Origin: Rhodobiaceae bacterium UBA4490
Lineage (GTDB): Bacteria > Pseudomonadota > Alphaproteobacteria > Parvibaculales > Parvibaculaceae
Reading direction: 5' to 3'
Length of the DNA stretch: 64,000 bases
Assembly: GCA_002389665.1 (NCBI GenBank)
Contig: DGNO01000003.1
Span: 430,298-494,297, forward strand
Under the pieces are notes generated by a model. It was not told the DNA's origin and ran no database searches. It saw only the letters and a list, made by a program, of their open reading frames with translations. The position numbers and the translations under genes are program-made. The number at the start of each line of letters is the position of its first letter. Position 1 is the first letter of the stretch. Shown one piece after another: positions 8,375-16,507 of this stretch.

Positions 8375-9691
8375 ATGAGTGGACCACTTGCAGGATTGAA
8401 AGTCGTCGATTTCTCCCGCGTTCTGGCAGGGCCGTTTTGCGCGCGCACCCTGATGGACCTTGGCGCGGACGTAATCAAAGTCGAACCGCCCCGCCCGGAC
8501 GTGACGCGCTTTGCCATGCCGACCCATGGCGATATGTCCGGCTATTACGCCCAGCAGAATGCAGGCAAACGCAATGTCAGCATCGACCTGAATGTCGATG
8601 AAGGCCGCCAGCTCGCGCTGCGGCTTTGCGACGATGCCGACATCATCGTGGAAAACTTCCGCGCCGGCACGCTCGGCTTTTTCGGGCTCGATTATGAGAC
8701 CGTCGCCGCGCGCAACCCGCGCATCATCTACGCCTCCATCACCGGCTACGGCCAGCACGGGCCCTGGCGCGGACGCATGGCCTATGCTCCGACCGTGCAG
8801 GCGGAGGCCGGCTTCACCGCCAACAGCCTTGCACATTACGGTGAGGCGCTGAGCGGGCTGAAGACGGACAGCCTTTCCCATGCCGACGTTTATTCCGGCC
8901 TTCAGGCGACGGTTGCCATTCTCGCCGCGCTTCACAAGCGCAAAGAGACGGGGCGCGGGCAATATATCGATGTCGCCATGGCCGCCACGCTGCTCGCCAT
9001 CAACGAGCGGGCGCATGTGGACCTGACGGATATCGATCTCGGGCCCGAGCCTGCGGTGCTGGGTGCAACGGACTGTCCCTTCTTCGAGGGACCGAACGGA
9101 GAGACCTTTACCGTTGCCACCAGCATGATCGGCTCCTTGACGTTCCGCTTCTATCTTTCGGCGATGCGCCGCCCGGACCTTGCCAAAGATCCGCGCTTTG
9201 CCACAGCCGAGGCCCGCCAGCAGAACTACGCCGCGCTGCATGAGATCATCCAGACTTGGATCCTCACCTTCCCGGATATGGAAAGCCTCGACGCGCAGCT
9301 CGACGAAGCCAAGATCGCCATGGGTGAGGTGCGCAGCATGCGCGAGCTGGCCGACAGTGAATGGGCGGACTATTGGGGCGCAGTGCGCGAAGTGCCGGAC
9401 CGGCATGGCGGCACCTACCGCATTCCGGGCCATCCCTGGCACTTCTCCGACGAAGAGCTGCCGGAGACGGGCGCTCCTGCGCTGCAGGGCGAGCATAACC
9501 GCTCGATCTTTGCCTCGCTCGGCTACAAGGACACGGAGATCGAGGCCTTTTACAAGGCAGGCGCTCTAGTCGATGCCCCGCCGCTGCCCGGCGCGGCAAA
9601 GAAACCCGCGCCCAAGCCGGAAGCAGAAAAAACCGCCGCGCCGAAAGCCGGGGACGGCAAAGCCCCCGCTCAAGCCAAGGCTGGTTCGTGA
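8375..9691 (+). CDS. Class III CoA-transferase (CaiB/BaiF family)
   Basis: A 438-residue family III CoA-transferase, which moves CoA between carboxylic acids through an aspartyl anhydride. It has the typical opening GPLAGLKVVDFSRVLAGPF and DLGADVIKVEPP. The likely catalytic Asp lies in SHADVYSGLQATVAILAAL, followed by TGRGQYIDVAM. The last ~40 residues are an Ala/Pro/Lys-rich low-complexity tail not seen in most relatives. It could activate the product of the upstream hydroxylase or a downstream acid. It overlaps the following gene by one base (or four, if GTG 9688 is used there). Confidence 0.88.
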   Translation: MSGPLAGLKVVDFSRVLAGPFCARTLMDLGADVIKVEPPRPDVTRFAMPTHGDMSGYYAQQNAGKRNVSIDLNVDEGRQLALRLCDDADIIVENFRAGTLGFFGLDYETVAARNPRIIYASITGYGQHGPWRGRMAYAPTVQAEAGFTANSLAHYGEALSGLKTDSLSHADVYSGLQATVAILAALHKRKETGRGQYIDVAMAATLLAINERAHVDLTDIDLGPEPAVLGATDCPFFEGPNGETFTVATSMIGSLTFRFYLSAMRRPDLAKDPRFATAEARQQNYAALHEIIQTWILTFPDMESLDAQLDEAKIAMGEVRSMRELADSEWADYWGAVREVPDRHGGTYRIPGHPWHFSDEELPETGAPALQGEHNRSIFASLGYKDTEIEAFYKAGALVDAPPLPGAAKKPAPKPEAEKTAAPKAGDGKAPAQAKAGS

Positions 9692-10980
9692 TGGCGGGGC
9701 CTCATGGCAGCACAGCACCGGAAACATGCCTTCGCGCCGGGTCCTTCGTGCCCGGCGCGGATGGCTCCGGCTTTTCCCTTGCCAATTTGCCTTACGGCGT
9801 TGCCGCGGCGAAAGACGGCGGTACGCATCTCGTGGTAGCAATCGGGGGCCAAGCGCTCGATCTTCATGTGCTTGCCGGCACCGGGCTCTTGGACGATTTA
9901 AAGTTCGACCCCGCGATCTGGCAGGACAGCTCGCTCAACGGGCTTTTGCGTTACAGCCCGGAAGACCATGCGGCTTTGCGGGCACGGCTGCAATTTCTGC
10001 TCTCGCGCGAGAATGAAGAGACGCGCGCGCCTGTCGAGGCGGCGCTGCTTGAACGGGAAGGTCTTGATCTGCTTTGCCCGCTCGCGCCCGGCGACTTTGT
10101 CGATTTTTATTCCTCTTATCATCATGCCGCCCGCTCGATGAAAGCGATCCGCCCGGATGCGGAGCTGCATCCCAACTGGACGCACATGCCCGTCGGTTAT
10201 CACAGCCGCACCGGCACGATCTGCGCGAGCGGGCAGGAGATCATCCGTCCCCATGGGCAGTCTTTCGCCAAAGGCGCGCCGCGCTTTACGCCCTCCCGCG
10301 CGCTCGATTTCGAAGCGGAAATCGGTTTCGTCATGTGCGGGCAAACGCGCCAGGGCACGCGCATCGCCGCAAGCGACTTTGCCACCCACGTCTTCGGCCT
10401 CGTGCTGCTCAACGATTGGAGCGCGCGGGATTTTCAGGGCTGGGAAAGCACACCGCTCGGTCCCTTCCTTGCCAAATCTTTTGCCACGCAGGTGGGCGCC
10501 TGGATCGTGCCGCTGGCAGCGCTCGACGGGGCCCGCCGGCGCAACCGCTCACAAGAAGACGCGCTTTCCTATCTGTGCCATGACGAGGCGTTCTCCTACG
10601 CGCTCGATATGGAAGTGGCGCTGCGTTCCGCCGCCATGCGCGATAGCGGCATAGACGCGCAGACCATAGCGCGGATGGATTTTGCCGAGATGTATTGGGA
10701 CGGCGCGCAGCAGCTTGCCCATCTGACCGCGAACGGCGCTTCCACACGGCCCGGCGATCTTTACGGCTCTGGCACCGTCTCGGGGCCGAATGAGGATGGC
10801 TGCGGCTGTCTTCTGGAAGCGACAAAAGGCGGGAAAGACGTGATCGCCCTGCCCGACGGCACGGCGCGCGGCTGGCTTCAGGACGGCGATGAAGTGATCA
10901 TCGGCGCTACGGCCAAAGGCGCGGATGGCGCGCGCCTTTCCTTCGGCACGCTCACGGGCCGAGTCGCCCCGGCCGTGTGA
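9691..10980 (+). CDS. fahA: Fumarylacetoacetase
   Basis: A 429-residue protein of full fumarylacetoacetase length. Known members cleave the C-C bond of fumarylacetoacetate, ending aromatic ring catabolism. Ligands known from the mouse enzyme are all recognisable: D138 and H145 (DFVDFYSSYHH), the DFEAEIGF glutamates, NDWSARDFQGWE, the Lys in GPFLAKSF, and the SGTVSGP threonine. The small N-terminal SH3-like domain is also present. No homogentisate dioxygenase or maleylacetoacetate isomerase lies nearby, so it probably acts on an acylpyruvate made by this operon. GTG 9688 is an alternative start. Confidence 0.9.
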   Translation: MAGPHGSTAPETCLRAGSFVPGADGSGFSLANLPYGVAAAKDGGTHLVVAIGGQALDLHVLAGTGLLDDLKFDPAIWQDSSLNGLLRYSPEDHAALRARLQFLLSRENEETRAPVEAALLEREGLDLLCPLAPGDFVDFYSSYHHAARSMKAIRPDAELHPNWTHMPVGYHSRTGTICASGQEIIRPHGQSFAKGAPRFTPSRALDFEAEIGFVMCGQTRQGTRIAASDFATHVFGLVLLNDWSARDFQGWESTPLGPFLAKSFATQVGAWIVPLAALDGARRRNRSQEDALSYLCHDEAFSYALDMEVALRSAAMRDSGIDAQTIARMDFAEMYWDGAQQLAHLTANGASTRPGDLYGSGTVSGPNEDGCGCLLEATKGGKDVIALPDGTARGWLQDGDEVIIGATAKGADGARLSFGTLTGRVAPAV

Positions 10981-11028
10981 CCGCGCAGGTAAATACGGGA
11001 GGCCGCGCAATGCCTCGTGACGTAGCGC

Positions 11029-11601
11029 CTAGTGACGCAGCGCCGCCTCCCGGCCCGTTTTCAGAATTTCATTGGCAAAGTTTTTGTCGTCCACCGCCCG
11101 CGCCATGACGATGGTGCCGACCATTGTCGCGATCGTGGCGATGGCCTGTTCCCGCGCCGCTTTTTCGCTGCGCGCGCCGGTGTGGGAGGCAACCATGGAA
11201 ATCATTTTATCGAGCACGCGGCCAAACGCCTTGCGTGTCTTCGGCGTTTCGCGGGAAAGCTCGGGGCCGAGCGCGGCAATGGCGCAGCCTTCGCCCGGAT
11301 GGGCGACATGGTGGCGGTTCACATAGGTATCGACCAGCGCCTTCAAACGGCGGCTCGGCGGGGCGCCTTCGGCGGCCTCATCCAGCATCTGCGTCGTAGC
11401 GCCCAGCGCATAAGCCGCCGCTTCCGCCACGAGCGCGGCCTTGGAGCCGAAATGCGCATAAAAGCCGCCATGGGTAAGCCCGGCTTCTTTCATCAGCTCG
11501 GCAACACTGACCCCGCCTATACCTTTCTCGCAAAGCTGATGCGCCGCGCTTTCGATAATCCGCTGACGGGTCTGGGCTTTATGTTCGGCTGTATAGGGCA
11601 T
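11029..11601 (-). CDS. TetR-family transcriptional regulator
   Basis: A 190-residue TetR regulator. The N-terminal helix-turn-helix spans residues ~10-50 and includes GGVSVAELMKEAGLTHGGFYAHFGSK. The C-terminal ligand domain contains HHVAHPGEGCAIAALGPEL, a pattern shared by a subgroup of TetR proteins. The start is placed at the ATG complementary to 11599-11601 because AGGAG precedes it; an upstream in-frame start would run through an inverted repeat. It converges on the Mo-hydroxylase operon, ending 48 bases from fumarylacetoacetase. Shared palindrome arms suggest it controls that operon; this is inference. Confidence 0.86.
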   Translation of the reverse strand: MPYTAEHKAQTRQRIIESAAHQLCEKGIGGVSVAELMKEAGLTHGGFYAHFGSKAALVAEAAAYALGATTQMLDEAAEGAPPSRRLKALVDTYVNRHHVAHPGEGCAIAALGPELSRETPKTRKAFGRVLDKMISMVASHTGARSEKAAREQAIATIATMVGTIVMARAVDDKNFANEILKTGREAALRH

Positions 11602-11615
11602 GGCCGGCTCCTCTT

Positions 11616-11631
11616 TATGATATCCATCATA
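11616..11631. promoter_or_regulatory. Inverted repeat in TetR promoter
   Basis: TATGAT-ATCC-ATCATA is a perfect 6-4-6 inverted repeat 15 bases upstream of the TetR start codon, the usual place for an autoregulatory operator. The same arms occur at 3700-3712 with a one-base spacer, upstream of the operon this TetR may control. Confidence 0.55.
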
Positions 11632-11855
11632 TCGAAAAACCGGCGCTGTTCCAAACATTTAGGGGCGTACCGGAAGACTGCCGTCAGCTGCAAGGCGTGC
11701 CGTTTTCCACCACCTCTGTCCCATATCAAGATGGACTTTTCAGCATCTTGGCTATTGAATACGGGCGAAAGCGGCGCGCCCTTTTGGGCGCCTCGTGCTT
11801 TTTTCTTACCGTCGCCTCTCAGGCGGCTCGTTGCTTAAACCTTGGGGGGATTTTC

Positions 11856-12260
11856 ATGATACGCACGTTTCTCGCGGCCCTGTTGCTCGTCGCTTTTTCC
11901 ACCAGCGCGGCACATGCGCTTTTTGGCCGGACGCAGCCTGTCTACAACGTGCAGAACATGACCGTTTATACCGGCACCGGCAAACCGGCCACGCTGGATC
12001 AGGTGCAAAGCGCCATTACCCAGGGAGCGACGGAAAAAGGCTGGCAAGTGCGCAACGAGGGGCCGGGCCATATCGTGGCGCAGATTTTCGTGCGTAGTCA
12101 CATGGCCGAAGTCGACATCAAATTCGATGCTAAGCATTACAGCATCACCTACCGCAATTCCGCCAATCTGCTTTATGACGGTGCAAGCATCCACAGAAAT
12201 TACAATAAGTGGGTGAAGTTCATGAGCGACCGGATCAATCTCGCCCTGAAACGTTTCTAA
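11856..12260 (+). CDS. Exported protein of unknown function
   Basis: A 134-residue protein with a clear Sec signal peptide (MIRTFLAALLLVAFSTSAAHA, cleavage near residue 21). The mature part holds a short basic/aromatic domain: an N-terminal strand YNVQNMTVYTG, a GWQVRNEGPGHIVAQIFVRSHMAEVDIKFD sheet-like stretch, and a NYNKWVKFMSDRINLAL helix. This layout resembles small periplasmic proteins of unknown role found across Proteobacteria. ATG 11856 follows a strong GGGGGGA. It points toward, and ends just before, the APE cluster, which is on the other strand; any functional link is unproven. Confidence 0.7.
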   Translation: MIRTFLAALLLVAFSTSAAHALFGRTQPVYNVQNMTVYTGTGKPATLDQVQSAITQGATEKGWQVRNEGPGHIVAQIFVRSHMAEVDIKFDAKHYSITYRNSANLLYDGASIHRNYNKWVKFMSDRINLALKRF

Positions 12261-12286
12261 CCTCATGCCTGGCCGGGGCACGGGCC

Positions 12287-13525
12287 TTAACTGCCCGCCC
12301 CCTGCCAGCGCTTGAAGATCAGCGACGTGTTGACGCCGCCAAAGGCAAAATTGTTCGACATCACGTAATCAGTGTCGATTTCCCGGCCCGTCCCGCAAAT
12401 GTAATCGAGATCGGCGCAGCGCGGATCGACCTCCGTCAAATTGACGGTCGGCGCAAACCATTTCTCTTCCATCATCTGAAGCGTAAGCCAGGCTTCGATC
12501 GCCCCGCAGGCGCCGAGCGTGTGCCCCATATAGCTTTTAAGCGACGAGGTCGGTACCTTCCACCCGAGCGCATCGCGGGTTGCCTGGCTTTCAGCGACAT
12601 CGCCGAGATCCGTCGCCGTGCCATGGGCGTTGACATAGCCGATCTCTTGCGGCGGCACGCCTGCGTCTTCCAACGCGAGCTTCATGGCCATGCTCATGGT
12701 TTCCGCCGCCGGCTGAGTGACATGCTGGCCATCGGAATTCGTACCGAAGCCGACAATCTCGGCAATGATGGGCGCGCATCTTTCAAGCGCGCTTTCCATT
12801 TCTTCCAGAACGAAACTGCCTGCCCCTTCCCCGATCACCAACCCGTCGCGGTTCGCATCGAAGGGGGCAGGTGTCGAATGCGGCGTATTGTTGCGCGTGC
12901 TGGTAGCAAAGAGCGTATCGAAGACGGCGGCCTGCGTTGCCGAGAGCTCCTCAGCCCCGCCCGCGATCATGATCTGCTGCTGGCCAGCGCGAATTGCTTC
13001 ATAGGCCAGGCCAATCGCCAAGGAGCCCGACGTACAAGCGCTCGATGTCGGCAGCATCCGACCTTTCAGCCCGAAAAAGACGCCGACATTGACCGATGTC
13101 GTGTGGGACATCATGCGGATATAGGTATTCGCCTTGATCTGATCGGTCGTATGCTTGAACAGCATACTGGCGAAACTGCCGATCGCATCGGGTGTGCCGG
13201 AGGACGAACCGTAGGCGACACCGACCTTGCCACTTTGAAGAATGGGGTCATCCAGAAGGCCAGCCGCTTCCAGTGCCAGCTCGCTGGTTCTCGTTGCCAG
13301 GATCGAGACCCGCCCCATCGAGCGGGTGCGCTTTCTATTATAGTGCTTGGGCAAAGAGAAATCAGCGGCGGGCGCACCGAGCTTGGTGTTGAGACCGTCA
13401 TAGATGTCCCATTCGGGCATCAACCGGACCGCGTTTTCACATCGCCGCAATTGGGCGAACGCGTCCCCGATTTCATTACCCACCGGAGAAATACCCGCCA
13501 TCCCCGTAATCACTACGCGCTTCAT
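12287..13525 (-). CDS. Beta-ketoacyl-ACP synthase of the aryl polyene cluster
   Basis: A 412-residue type II ketosynthase that extends the polyene chain by decarboxylative condensation with malonyl-ACP. The catalytic triad is intact: C164 (SSACTSG), H301 (NAHGTATD) and H335 (YMGHTLGACG). It is the last gene of the 18-gene operon and probably corresponds to ApeO of described aryl polyene clusters, which pairs with a second ketosynthase. Its ATG overlaps the ketoreductase stop by one base (TGATG), so the two are translationally coupled. Confidence 0.9.
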   Translation of the reverse strand: MKRVVITGMAGISPVGNEIGDAFAQLRRCENAVRLMPEWDIYDGLNTKLGAPAADFSLPKHYNRKRTRSMGRVSILATRTSELALEAAGLLDDPILQSGKVGVAYGSSSGTPDAIGSFASMLFKHTTDQIKANTYIRMMSHTTSVNVGVFFGLKGRMLPTSSACTSGSLAIGLAYEAIRAGQQQIMIAGGAEELSATQAAVFDTLFATSTRNNTPHSTPAPFDANRDGLVIGEGAGSFVLEEMESALERCAPIIAEIVGFGTNSDGQHVTQPAAETMSMAMKLALEDAGVPPQEIGYVNAHGTATDLGDVAESQATRDALGWKVPTSSLKSYMGHTLGACGAIEAWLTLQMMEEKWFAPTVNLTEVDPRCADLDYICGTGREIDTDYVMSNNFAFGGVNTSLIFKRWQGAGS

Positions 13526-14250
13526 CAGAACATTCCACCATTGACCGAGATCACCTGCCGGGTCAGGTAAGCGGCATCATCGGAGAAAAGATAAGCGACA
13601 AGACTTGCCACCTCTTCCGGCTTGCCAAAACGGCGCGCCGGGATCATGTCCATAACATGATCTTCGGACACATCCTCCGTCATCTCGGTTTCAATTATTC
13701 CCGGTGCCACGCAATTTACTGTGATGCGGCGCTTGGCAAGTTCGATAGCCAGCGCCTTTGCCGCGGCGATGAGCCCGCCTTTAGAGGCGGAATAATTCAC
13801 TTGCCCGCGATTCCCCATTAAACCGGAAACGGAAGACATGACGACGATGCGCCCGCCCTTGCGGGCCCGCACCATGGGCATCACGAGCGGATGCAGCACG
13901 TTGTAAAAACCGTCGAGATTGGTTCTCAGAACCTTGTCCCAGTCCTCTCCCGGCATGGCGGGAAACGCGTTATCGGCATGAATGCCGGCATTGCAGACGA
14001 CACCGTAATAAGCACCGTTCTCCTCCACATCGGCTTCGAGCTTGGCTTGAACCTCTTCACGCGCGCCAATGTCGAAAGCAAGAAGACGGGCGCGCATGCC
14101 ATGAGCGGTAACAGCTTTTGCGGTTTCTTCCGCGGCATCTTTGCGCGAATTGTAATGCACGACGATATCAAAGCCGGAAGCGGCCAAACGCTCGGCGACA
14201 TGCTTTCCGATGCCTCTGCTCGCACCCGTTACCAGAACCTGCCGTGCCAT
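13525..14250 (-). CDS. 3-oxoacyl-ACP reductase (FabG-like) of the aryl polyene cluster
   Basis: A 241-residue short-chain dehydrogenase that reduces the 3-keto group after each condensation using NADPH. TGASRGIG at residues 8-15 binds the nucleotide. S140, Y153 and K157 form the catalytic set, with NAG at 87-89. The C-terminus ends in the family motif VISVNGGMF. Position and family match the ketoreductase ApeQ of aryl polyene pathways. It is packed directly against the dehydratase gene upstream, with no intergenic base. Confidence 0.92.
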   Translation of the reverse strand: MARQVLVTGASRGIGKHVAERLAASGFDIVVHYNSRKDAAEETAKAVTAHGMRARLLAFDIGAREEVQAKLEADVEENGAYYGVVCNAGIHADNAFPAMPGEDWDKVLRTNLDGFYNVLHPLVMPMVRARKGGRIVVMSSVSGLMGNRGQVNYSASKGGLIAAAKALAIELAKRRITVNCVAPGIIETEMTEDVSEDHVMDMIPARRFGKPEEVASLVAYLFSDDAAYLTRQVISVNGGMF

Positions 14251-14712
14251 TTACCCATTCACTCCAAGAAATTCTTCCACATCGCGCGGCTGAAACACAC
14301 TCAGCCGTGCCTCGGCGAGCGGCGTCCCGTTCTCGCATATTGTGCAGGAGAATGCCGCCATTTGATCGTCCCGCAAGTCCTGCGTTACGGCGATCTCCAG
14401 ATAAGCACCCAGCTTATAGACCGGAACATGGGCGGTGAAACGCCGTGTGCCCAGCAAAAAGCCTACAGCGGGCGGTTTGCCGGCGCGCCGGGCCTCTGCA
14501 CCTGCGAACATCGCAATCGTCTGGGCCATATATTCGATCCCGGCATAAGCCGGCACGCCGCCAAGCGAGCGATCATAAAGAAGTGAATCTTCCGCAATCC
14601 GCACCCCGGCCCGCGCGTCCTCGTTTCCCGCCTCTAAAACATCATCCAATAAGGAAAGCGACGCCTTATGCGGGACGAGCTCGGCAAGCTGCCATTCAAA
14701 GGATGCGCTCAT
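14251..14712 (-). CDS. Hot-dog dehydratase of the aryl polyene cluster (ApeP-like)
   Basis: A 153-residue hot-dog protein predicted to dehydrate 3-hydroxyacyl-ACP. The opening LVPHKASLSLLDDVLEAG and the later AGIEYMAQTIAMFAG are hallmarks of the ApeP-type dehydratases. In characterised systems ApeP works with a second hot-dog partner, ApeI. Here the likely ApeI counterpart is fused to the ligase at 24422-26140. The start overlaps the ketosynthase stop by four bases. Confidence 0.86.
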   Translation of the reverse strand: MSASFEWQLAELVPHKASLSLLDDVLEAGNEDARAGVRIAEDSLLYDRSLGGVPAYAGIEYMAQTIAMFAGAEARRAGKPPAVGFLLGTRRFTAHVPVYKLGAYLEIAVTQDLRDDQMAAFSCTICENGTPLAEARLSVFQPRDVEEFLGVNG

Positions 14713-15908
14713 GGCTGCCTCCCCAAAACGAGGCCAGCATTGTTGCCGCCAAAGGCAAGCGTATTGGACAGGAAAAGCCGCCGGGCGGAGGGCGCAAGCA
14801 CTTCTCCGGGCGACACCAGGCTTTCCGAAAGAAGACCGTCATCGGCCATTCCGTCCCACAGATGGGGCGGCAAGTATCCTTCAGTGTTTGCGCTATGTGC
14901 CGCAAGCCAGCAATGCGCCGCCCCCATGGCGCCCGCCGCACCCAGCGTGTGCCCGATCTGCGCTTTGGAGGAACTGGCGGGAATCTCACCCTTGAAAAGA
15001 CGCTTTATCACGGCGCTTTCCACCAGATCGTTTTGGGCGGTTCCCGTGCCGTGGAGCTGCACATAGTCGATTTCCTTCGGCTCCACCTTTGCATCCGCTA
15101 GGGCGGCGCGCAGTGCTATCTCAATGCCGGTCCCTTCCGGGTCCGGCGCCGTCATACTGTACCCATCCGACGAGGTGCCAGTGCCCCAGAGCGCAACTTC
15201 CGATTCTTCTTTCTGCATGAGAAAAATCGCCGCTCCTTCTCCGATATTAATCCCGGCGCGGTTGCGGCTGAACGGGTTGCACAGGTCGAGTGACAAGGCC
15301 GATAGCGCCTGAAAACCGTTTACCGTCAGACGGCACAACGTGTCGGCCCCGCCCGCAACAACCGCATCCACAAGCCCTGTCTGCAACATGCGCCTTCCGG
15401 CGGCCAGCGCATGCGCGCCCGACGAACAGGCCGTTGAAACCGTGTAAGCTGGCCCCTCTATGCCCAGATATTTTGCCAGCGCCTCACCGACAGAGCCGAG
15501 TTCCTGCATCCGAATATCGAAGCCCGGAGGCAGACTGCCCGATTTTTCATAAACGGCAAGCGCCGCCTCACCCCGGTCGATCCCCGATGTACTGCTGCCC
15601 ATAACGACGCCGATCCGCGCGGTGCCATAACGGCTGAGCGCAGCTTCAATCTCGGGGCGGATCTGCTCAGCCGCCGCAATGATCAATTGCAGGTTGCGGC
15701 TTTCATAGGCGCGCAGGTGATCCGGCACGTCCGGCAAGGGCGATGCAACCTCGCCAACGGTTGCCGGTTGCCCATCCGCCAGCAAATCATCGCGCCTCCT
15801 CATGCCTTCATTCCTGCCGGCAAAAAGATTGGCCGCGACTTCGCTGCGCCCGGCGCCAAGCGCACTGACGATGCCAAGAGCAGGCAGATATGCGGGGAAG
15901 GCTGTCAT
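14709..15908 (-). CDS. Second beta-ketoacyl synthase of the aryl polyene cluster
   Basis: A 399-residue ketosynthase-fold protein with C161 (STACSSG), H286 (QLHGTGT) and H320 (QIGHTLGAAG). All three catalytic residues are kept, so it is not a classical inactive chain-length factor. In known aryl polyene systems two such subunits (ApeC/ApeO type) form a heterodimer. An unusually low-homology N-terminus (MTAFPAYLPALGIVSALG) replaces the usual VVITG strand. Four-base overlaps link it to both neighbours. Confidence 0.88.
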   Translation of the reverse strand: MTAFPAYLPALGIVSALGAGRSEVAANLFAGRNEGMRRRDDLLADGQPATVGEVASPLPDVPDHLRAYESRNLQLIIAAAEQIRPEIEAALSRYGTARIGVVMGSSTSGIDRGEAALAVYEKSGSLPPGFDIRMQELGSVGEALAKYLGIEGPAYTVSTACSSGAHALAAGRRMLQTGLVDAVVAGGADTLCRLTVNGFQALSALSLDLCNPFSRNRAGINIGEGAAIFLMQKEESEVALWGTGTSSDGYSMTAPDPEGTGIEIALRAALADAKVEPKEIDYVQLHGTGTAQNDLVESAVIKRLFKGEIPASSSKAQIGHTLGAAGAMGAAHCWLAAHSANTEGYLPPHLWDGMADDGLLSESLVSPGEVLAPSARRLFLSNTLAFGGNNAGLVLGRQP

Positions 15909-16507
15909 ACCGTCCCCTCCATCATATTGAGCGTTCTGATCTTTAGCCTGTATGGAATGTCGTAGCGTTTGAGGACAATGTCCCCTGCCGCAAGCCTCGG
16001 CGGATAAATCACTTCGGCGATGGTTTGACCCAGCGGGTCTATGAGAACGCGGCGGCGGGCCTCACCCGATACCTCTTCCAGAACGCGCCAGCGCTTTGCA
16101 CCCAGCGCAAGGTTCAAGGCCTCTACCGGCCAATAGGTGAGTTTGATATCGGCGAGCATATAGGCAGGGTCCAGCACCGCTCCTTCCGGCGTACCGTTTG
16201 GAAAACGGCTCCGGCTGTCCCAGGTCTTGCCCTGCTGCGTCACGGTGAAGAGCGATACGCCCGTCGGCGTCAGGCCGACAAGTACGAGCTTGTCTTCTCT
16301 CACTTCAAGCTCGAACCGCAGCGACGCGCCTTCGGCAGCAAGTTCTCCCGTCACGCGCTGGCTCAGCGTAAGGTTCCGTCCGAGTGAGGTTGGCGTCAGC
16401 GCCGTTAGCGCCGCCCGGCCCTGCTGTGCCTCATCGAAATCACGCGCCGGGGCGCAGGCGGCAATCATCCCCGCAAGCAAGACGGTTATGATACGCGCAC
16501 CCCTCAT
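15905..16507 (-). CDS. DUF3261 lipoprotein
   Basis: A 200-residue lipoprotein. The signal peptide MRGARIITVLLAGMIAAC ends in a lipobox with the lipidated Cys at residue 18. The rest is beta-rich, with LSQRVTGEL, FELEVREDKLVLVGLTPTG and ADIKLTYWPVEAL, matching DUF3261 proteins found in aryl polyene clusters. Such proteins are thought to help deliver the pigment to the outer membrane along with the LolA-like and MMPL proteins. The ATG at 16507 overlaps the upstream stop (TAATG); a start six codons earlier would run into the oxidoreductase gene. Confidence 0.8.
   Translation of the reverse strand: MRGARIITVLLAGMIAACAPARDFDEAQQGRAALTALTPTSLGRNLTLSQRVTGELAAEGASLRFELEVREDKLVLVGLTPTGVSLFTVTQQGKTWDSRSRFPNGTPEGAVLDPAYMLADIKLTYWPVEALNLALGAKRWRVLEEVSGEARRRVLIDPLGQTIAEVIYPPRLAAGDIVLKRYDIPYRLKIRTLNMMEGTV

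Noticed and set aside
7511..9496. Very long open frame (661 codons) on the minus strand, antisense to the crotonase and CoA-transferase genes
   Set aside because: It has no recognisable domain and lies opposite two clear enzyme genes. Long antisense frames are expected in GC-rich DNA.
12209..13570. 453-codon plus-strand open frame opposite the ketosynthase
   Set aside because: No ribosome-binding site or family; the minus-strand ketosynthase has a full Cys-His-His triad and a matching operon context.
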